A stretch of DNA of 64,000 bases from Theocolax elegans (Eukaryota; Arthropoda; Insecta; Hymenoptera; Cerocephalidae): contig CM047428.1 in the NCBI GenBank assembly GCA_026168455.1, positions 16,401,313 through 16,465,312 on the forward strand. The letters are read 5' to 3'. Shown in pieces: positions 27,201 to 36,200 of this stretch. The position numbers were made by a program, and so were the translations under genes. Each line of letters opens with the position of its first letter. The stretch's first letter is position 1. Below the pieces are notes generated by a model. The model was not told where the DNA came from. It did no database searches and was given only the letters and a program-made list of their open reading frames with translations.

Positions 27201-30200
27201 GCATTTCTTGGTTTGTTAAGGTAGGTGACGTTTGTTCCATTTTGATAATGGAATTAGATGGAATTTTCACTCGCGATTTGCGAATGTGTCAGGGCTTGGC
27301 CCTATATCGATTCTAGAATTTTCGTACTATACGGAGCGTTTGTCAACACGTCTGTTCACCGTAAATTCCTTACGAAGACTGTATTCTCCTTTAATTCAAC
27401 CACTTTTTATTACTGTGTATAAAAATATGTAAATACGATGAAACAAAAAAAACGTCTGCTTTGAATATATATTCAACTATATTTACCAAACATTTATTTA
27501 TAAGTAGCCTGGTAAAAATTTCTATGTAATTTGCTCATATTTACATTGTACAAACAGCTAAAATATGTATGCATATAGACGAAGCCTGGGGGAGAAGAAA
27601 CTCCACATTTTCTCAAATGTTTCCATAGACCGGGAAATTATGGGAAGAGGGGGGTAAAATAAAAAATTATAAAACTGTTAATTACGCAAATGATGAATAC
27701 AATTAAAATTACAAAATATTGACGGTTTTTAAAATTTTGTAAATGAAGATGGATTATCGAATATTTAATTGTGTTATCTCATGAATATGCTTTGTACAGA
27801 TATTCTATATTATATATTAAAATTTTTTTTAATTTTTATATTTTTTATATTTTTAATTAATTGCTATAAACGATCATTTATAACAAAAAAAAATGTTTAC
27901 GTTTAGTATATTATAAAACAATAAGAGAAAGACGAATAGTTTACTCGATTGATTATAAAAAAATTAATTTTTTATACGTTTTTTATATAATTTTAATTTT
28001 AAATGTAACAACAACAATAATAATAATAATGATAATGATAATAGAAATACAATGTTAAATGTTTGTAATTCTTGCGAAAAGTAGTGCTTTGCCTTGCCTG
28101 GAAGAGGCTTATCCCCTTTGTCTGGCCAATTTTGAGATAAATCTGAAAATAGGAAAATATATACATTGGAAAAAAAACTCCGAAGTCTATAAGATTTGGT
28201 TATATGTTTTGTTGGTTCTTTTTTTACAATGTTTTTTAAACAATGTAACAGTTTGCTTATATTTTACCCTAAATGAAATTATATTTAAATTTCGTAGATA
28301 CTCCTAAATAAATATAAATAAGCTATTTCTTAGTTCGAAATTTACACATAATTATACTTATAAGGAGAGTATTTGACCTCCGGGAAACGGATCTTATCCT
28401 AACCTCGGTATACCTTTTATAACATAAAAATATGAAGAAAGCCAAGTTATTACTTGCCTTAAAGTTATTGTAAATCTAATAATAATTAAAAAAAAAAATT
28501 TCACTTTGATCGCTTATATCTCGGAAATAAATAGTAATAGGCACTCTAATCTAAAACCAAAAGAAATTTAAGTTTAAGTAGATACGGTTTAAAAAAAGAA
28601 GCTTAAATTGCTCAATTTGAGCAGTCGTGAAAAAATAATAAATAGAAGAAATTTGAACCAAAATTTATTATGTAGAATTTTCTTATATAATTGTTTCTTT
28701 TGGCTTTAACTTCTTCAATTTCTTATTTGCTTCATAACTTTGCTCCAAAATGAGCAATTCAAGCTTCTTTTTTTCATACCATATCTACTTGAACTCAATT
28801 CTCTTTAGGTTAGAGTGGCCATTACTATTTATTTCCAAGTTATCAAATGGAAGTAATTTTTATTGAAATTATTATTAGATGCAGAATAACTTCAAGGCAA
28901 GTAATAACGTTCACGGAGGTCAAGTATTCCCCTTGCTAGTAATGAATCGTTAAGTTTAAATTGTTTAAATTTTGTGTGCTGACAATTTTTTTTTAAATTT
29001 CATCGCGTAGAGCGTAAGTATCTCAACTATGGTAAAATGATCTTATTAATACAATTATTTACTATCGATGTTGATATTTTTAATAATCTCCAGGTAATAT
29101 CTAGTGAGTGCACAAAAATTGATAAATTCTAAACTGTCGACTTATACCCTACACGTAAAATAATCCATTTAGTAACAAACATATCTTATTCTATTAAAAT
29201 TTCAATGTTTGTTTAAAATAAAATTTGATTTGGTATTGTGTAGGGCGAACGTCACTGGGACCATTGTTAGTCGACGAAAGGACAAATGGTAACCTGACGG
29301 ATGGCGACGACGAGTTGCTCGAGTCACTGGTGAAAACGGCAACGAAAACACCAGCGACCCGAACTACGCCGAGGGAACGAAAACGCACGCGACACGCCGA
29401 TCGTAAGTCTTGTAAGTGAAATCCCTGCACCCTGCACCTGCGCAACTTCACTTCATTGGTTCTCGACTCGCACTTGCTCTTCTCGAATTTATTTTAGTAT
29501 TCTTTATTTAAAAACATCTCTTTTTTTTCTCTAGGAATCGGCGTGATCCTAGTATATTTAAGCTTTTACATATCGTTATCGGGTTTTTTTTCATAGCAAT
29601 ACGAAGCAAAGATTTTCATAATGTTAACATTTTGCTATTATACACGAACAGATGTTTAATTTGCCTGGCTGTCTAAAATTTGTTTATAAAAACTAATGGT
29701 AATTGTTAAATAATACGTTATTCAATTGTCTATCACCATTATTTGTTTATTTCAACTTAACAAATTCATTACAATTTTCATCATTCTTTTTATCAGTATG
29801 TAAATTTGATTACACCATCTCGTGAGCAGCGTAAACCATATCAGATTCACAAAATGTATTTTTTTGTTTTGCAACAAAATATTAATGTAAACGTTATTAA
29901 CAAAAGAAACATCTTATCAAAGGCAGGTACATTAAAATAACATACTTTCTGTGCCAATAATATTGTTTTTCGATCGTGAAACTTAACTCTGTCGTTTGAA
30001 ATTCGATTATCGCGAGGTACCGCAATTCCAATTCTTTTCGCGCTGCGAATAATAAAAAAGAATTCGGGGTAACAAAAAATATCTACGTAAACGGAAAGAA
30101 AAGTTTGTGTGAAAATGATGCATTTCTCATTTGATTAGTTATCGATCTGAGGGTTAGGATAGAGTAAAAGACTATGCGGGTAAGAAAAAAAGAAAACAAA

Positions 30201-33200
30201 GAGGAGAGATAAGACGAGGTGCTGAGAGCCAAAGAAGGCGTACGCGCATCTGTCGACGGAATCTAAGGCAACTCGAGGTGCCGCGTTTGAGGTCGAGTTG
30301 GTATATATATATTCTCATATATATACTGGCCGCAGTGCCGAGGTCGACGTTGTGGTTATTCATTGCACCTTCTCTGCACAGTTCTATCTTGCCTCTCTCT
30401 CTCTCTCTTTCTTCCTATCTGTACTATTTTTGTACTCTACTCTTTATTTTTATTTATTTTTTTTCATTCCATTTTGTCTTCTTTGTTTTTAGTTACATTT
30501 TATTTTATTGAATTTTTGGTAGAAAACAAGGTGAGAGATCCTTTATATATATATATACACAGTCGTGTTCATGCACTATACAAAGAGTCGATCCAGTTAC
30601 GTTAGTTATTTCCTGTTTAGAGTGTGTAATACGTGTATCAAATTGTTCAAATATTTTTGAAATAATTCTTAGAGGTATGTCGTAAACTTAATAAGGTTTA
30701 TCGATATATACGCGACGTCGTTGAAAATTCACAAAGCACATACTACAAATTCTTGTTCTTAATACAAAAGGTAAATGGTGTGATTAAAAAAAACAATTCT
30801 ACATTGGTATCATTGAGTGAATCCCATACTCTATTTTTGTTGACTAATTAATAAAAAATAAGAAAAGTATATGGAAAAATAAGGTAAGAGGCGCTCTCTT
30901 TAATCGATACTCTAAACTAAATTATTATTATGTTTTTGAGAAAAGTATGTTCACTTTCGTGAGGTTAGATTCACATATTTGGTAAGGTTTTTCTTGAAAA
31001 CGTAATCATATTTTTATTTGAAATTGAGCACAAAATTAGATTATTATATTTTCCTTATTTTTCCACATACTGTTTTATTTATTTTATTTATCTTAGATTT
31101 ATTGTCAATTACCGTGTTTGTCGGTAAGTTGGGGAGGATAATCATTAACTGTAATACTATTATTCAATGTTTACTTAAATTCATAAATGAGTATTGTTTA
31201 ATATTATTAAATTCGAAATTTTATCTAGTGAATATTAATGCAGGTAATATTGGTATTCATCACGATTAGTTCAATTTATAGAAATCGAACATGATGAATC
31301 GCATACTTTCATATATATATATACACGTACATATACATAAAGTATAAAAATTTATCCTCATCGACAGCACAAAGAAACAAAAACGTAAATAATGTTTCTT
31401 ATATCGACCGGTAAAGGTATATTACTAAACCGACAATTTCATGTCCTCTTTGTCGGCATGTTCAATTTTTTTTTTATTATTTTATCCTCCAGCAACGACT
31501 ATTTTCTTTTATTTCCTATCGATTCTCTCCCCCGACACGAATAAATAATCCGCGAACTCGCGTGACCCTCCACAGCTAATCCGTTCAACGAGTTCGACGA
31601 CAAAGCGTATCGTTTTTTTTTTCTCCATTCGACTATGTATGTATACTATACCTTCTTCTGCTTCAAGTTCGTACATTCGTGTATATATGTGTATGTAGAT
31701 GTTCTATTTTTTGGCTCGCGCCTGTTGTACCAGGATTTCATTAGTAGCGAAAGAGTATGAACAACAATATAGACATTCAACGAATGAGGTCGCTCCGCAA
31801 GAGGAAATATTTAATTACGAATTTTTTTTTACTGTTAACGGGCCCTAGCGATCTTTGTGTTCTCGGGATTTTTAATTAAAAAGCGTCCGTCACACGTTCG
31901 AATGTTTGTTTCTCGAATTGGTAACCGAAACAGTGGTACGAGAAAAAAACCAATGACTCGTTCCTTTTTTTTGGATTACCGAACTGCATGCGATAATTTA
32001 TTTGTATATACATATATAAAACAGAGACCTTTAAACTGGAAATTGGTTGATTAATAGGATGAACTAACAGAAGTTATTATTTTCAGTATTTAATTTTAGG
32101 AACCTACTTTTAGATTTAATATTATATATCCTATTTACTAATTTTTTAATAAACAGGTATGTTCTTTACATTTTACTTTAAGAGAAACGATAACATACAT
32201 ATTTAGTTCTTATGACTCTTAATAAATAGTACGCATACATGATACAGTATTATTAGTTTTTATCTATTAACTTTTAAATATAAATTTATGTATAATGATA
32301 TGCTTGCTAAAACGATAAAATATTACACTTACAAGGAGAGGACTTGATTTCTGGCAATCAAATAAAAAGACCCATCTTCTAGATTTTTGTCTCATGGGCC
32401 CTAAAATATAAATTTTTGATCCTTTTGATAAATCTAAGGGGAAAACATTTCATCAACTGGAATAATTTCGGTTTTATTTAACGAACAACTATTACCTGAA
32501 ATAAGATAAAAGGTTACATGAAAATCTATTATGTTAATAAGTTTGATTTCTTCAAACAGTACTTTTAAGAAAATGTTTTTATTGATTTTTATCGTATTAT
32601 CTTAACATTTCATCGATCAAACATAACTTTCGAACGGTTCTTTTCATTCTAGATTGGAGATTAAAAGTTGTTCAAAACTCGAAATATCTGTATTTTTTAT
32701 TAACCCCCTTTTTCTTCTAGAATTTCAGAAAAGGTTTTTTAGTTATGTTAAAGAATCGTCTTTTAAAGTTTTACACAAATTTGTTTCTCTAAATTTATGT
32801 TATCTCCTTATTAAATAATCATAAATAAATTTTAATTTGGTATAATTATTAGATTTACATGATTGCAATAAGCAAATAACTCTCTACAAGTAATTTATTT
32901 TCATAATTATCAACAAGTTATTTAACATCCGTTTAAGATTAAAAATATATTTTTTATATCATTTTAGTTTTATAAAAGCCCAAAGAGTAAAGATTTATAA
33001 AGAACAGTTATTGTTTCTTACAATAAATAGTAAATCTAATTTTATTACTATATGAATAGAAGGTAATAAATTATAAAAATTATTATTTACAATGCATGCA
33101 ACAACATTTAAATTTATTTTCTACAATTCTTAAAAGTTTTTTTATTATTTTTTTAGTTTTTTTTTTGAATATACGCGTGTAACAAAACTTGATTTAAATT

Positions 33201-36200
33201 TCATCAATTCGAAACATTTCCTCGCACTTTCTCGAAAATCTCTTGGTGTACTTTTAACATTCTTCTACTTTAGACACACATGCACATATACTCATAGATA
33301 TACACATACACACCTTCACCTTCCATAGAACTGTTGGAGTCGGCAAAAAATAAAGTAAAGAAAAGGTATATAGGGGTAGTATTAAGTTGGTGCGGGGTGC
33401 GGTGATGGTCGCTGCGCACACACTGCCGGTGTTGGTTTTTCCGTTGAAAACGGGATTTGCACGAAACGGTCTTGTTCTTTTCTCTACTTTTCTCTGTCCT
33501 GAAAACAGTGAAACGTTCCCGTACGCGAGAGAACAACACGACACCGGATGGGTATCGTCCTTGAGGGAGAACGCTTGGCGACCTTTGACCTGCTGATTTT
33601 AAGGTTGGCTCACAAAAGACCGTTGCTCTTCTTGTCCCCTGTCTTCTTCTACTTCTTCTTCTTCTTCTTCTTGTTCTTCTTCTCCTCCTTCTTCTACTTC
33701 TTACGATTCTTCTTTTTTTACTTTATTTATTACTTTTTTCTACCGTTTGAGCATGGAAACTAACAGCACGGAATTCGCGTCTCTCGAGCTTTATGTTTTA
33801 TATTGCTTTTATTTTGTATGCGAGCTTTTTTTATTTGTATTGCTTGTGATTGCTGTGTATTGTTGCCTTTGTTATTTAGTTTGCATACACTTTCTTTTAG
33901 ATTTTAAGTCAGACGACGATACCGTTTTCTTTGAAATAGCTCTAGAAATGCTAAAAGAAAATGGTTATAGACGAGTAATCAATCGTTACGTAAGAAATAA
34001 TTGTATTATATGTATATATATACACACAATTATGGAATTTTGAATACATATATATTAAAAAGTTTTATTATGTACACGAATTTTTCGATCGATTGATATT
34101 TACGCGTTATACAATATACGGACAGTAGTAAATTCAGTTGAAACTATAACGTTGAATTGCACCTTCTCGATGGGTAAACGAAGAACATAGACGTAATGAT
34201 CTCGCAAATCTATACCCGGGGCAATCAACATTAATCACTTATATGTCCGATGGGCCCAAAGCGACAACGCTTATATATGTACTAGTCGCGTAATGACTTA
34301 TCGGTCATCCCGTAAATAGAGATCGAATTATTAACGGACAGAAGGACTCAAATCAGTTTCCACCGTATAATGGAAATAGAATATTTTTCAAAAGAGTGAA
34401 TCTATGTGTAATAGAGATATATCGATATATATTCATGATTTCGGTTATTCGTTTTGATACGTGGATTCGAATTCCGCTTGTTCATCAGTTTGTATATCGA
34501 GAACCTGGTAATACGAAAGGAACTTATTTTTTTTTTACGGTTCAATATAGGTTTTTTAAACAAAATAAATTTTTCGTTGCGTATAAATATATTTTTTTCT
34601 AATTTTTACTTCAAATATGCTGGGATATTTATTACATTTTATTTATTTATTTTACAATTTCGAATACAATGAATTAAAATTTTAATATAATTTCAACTAA
34701 ATGTATAGTAGATTGGATTTTGATAATGATATAATAAGTTATTACGTACGCATAAATATTAATCAGAATTCTCATTAAAATATAAATTAATTAACGATTT
34801 TAAATTTGGTTCGTGTAGCACTAAGCAATAACAATGTTTTCCACGTGCAATGTGCACTCCCAGCAATATTCGTAATAAATCATATTTTCCATTAGGTTTT
34901 ATGAATTAATGCGGATATTATTATAATTGAAAAATCGTGTATATCAATTTTGATAAGCTTGATTATTCAAAATTGTGATTAAACATAGATTTCTGGTAAA
35001 CATACCTTACTGAATTTTATTAAAAAGTCGTCGAATACTATAACGATAGGTATATATAAGTACTCAAAAAAATATTGTTAACACGACAAACAATTGTAAA
35101 TAATGTACTTTTTCTAGCAAAGTAAGGTAATTTAATAAATTGTATATAAATATACGTAACAGCTCGTGTAAAGGTTTTCTCAATGAGAATATAATGAAAA
35201 TAATTACTTATAAGCTATTTAATTGCATACATTTTAACGCAACACCGTAGGTATATAATTTTATAAATTAAATACAAAAAAAAACTGAAAAATAACCATA
35301 TAAATATAAAAAAGTGATCTTATCTAAATCAAACTATACATAGAAAATAAGAATTAAGTGTAAATTTACCTATTTGTACAACAGAATATTAAAATACACA
35401 AAATTTTCTATCAGGAGAATTTTATTCGGTTTAATCACATTGACGTAATGAAATTAGAGGTAGAGAGAGAGAGGGAATGAAAAATGATGATTATCTGTGG
35501 AGCTTGCGCGAAGCTATATACTCAAGGGATATTCTTGGATAATTGGGAAAGTAAATCCGCTTGATTGCTGCCTCGGCAATTATTATTACCTTTATACCAT
35601 TATCGTTCTCGAATCCAGTCTAATTATTACGCGTAACGACTTGGCATACACTACCCGGAATTCAAATCTTTAATAGAATTATTTTATTTTTTATGTGGTT
35701 ATCTTCGAGTAATCCGCCATTGATTTTATCAAAGGAGCTTCTGTTAATTAAGCGCTACACGTATACGATAATTTTAGATGATTTTATATTGCTAAAGGGT
35801 TAATGTCTTTCAAATCTATATATTTCAACAGGATATCCGAATTTGTAACGCGGTAAACAATTGATGTTTGATTAAATAATTACTGTTTACCATATTTTTT
35901 AACAAATTACGATACTAAAATAAAGATACCCTCGAGGAATAAAAGACGGGCAAGCTATCAGTTAATGGGCCCGGTGAAAGCATTCAAAAGCAGAGGCATT
36001 GAATTATTTTCCGAACTCGAGCACGTCATTCCGCGCTACGTTGCGTTTAAATTCCCGCCAATTTGTACGAATCTCGTTGCATTGACGCGCAATAGAACGT
36101 TACTTTGTACTTCCTATTGATCGGCTAAAATTTTCATTCGATTTCATTTGTAATACGTGAAAAGCATCGTGATGCTAATAAAATATATCCCATTTTATCT

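Larger units (their letters stand above)
22134..27380 (-). mobile_element. Full-length non-LTR retrotransposon (I/LOA/Jockey-type LINE), antisense in Fhos intron
   Basis: A 5247-bp element on the minus strand, flanked by the 12-bp duplication GTATTCTCCTTT. Order along the element: about 110 bp of 5' leader, ORF1 with an RRM-like region and a CCHC knuckle, ORF2 with AP endonuclease, reverse transcriptase, a degenerate RNase H-like region and a terminal CCHC, then a short 3' UTR and an A-rich tail (AAATAAATAAATGAAAAAAA). The complete length, intact target duplication and mostly open ORFs indicate recent insertion. ORF2 is broken by two frameshifts in the endonuclease. The clade is inferred from domain layout only. 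Confidence 0.92.
13444..29243 (+). other. Fhos intron, 15.8 kb, transposon-rich
   Basis: The largest intron in the window separates the FH2 exons from the DAD exons. It holds MITEs at 13626-14293 and 28356-28940, composite repeat B at 16494-17075 and the antisense LINE at 22134-27380. Stretches 14294-16493 and 17076-22121 show only microsatellites and GC-richer patches (about 15890-15990, 18300-18560, 19450-19700, 20820-21040). A TATA-like GGTATAAAACGC lies at about 19580, but no initiating exon is evident. Confidence 0.75.
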
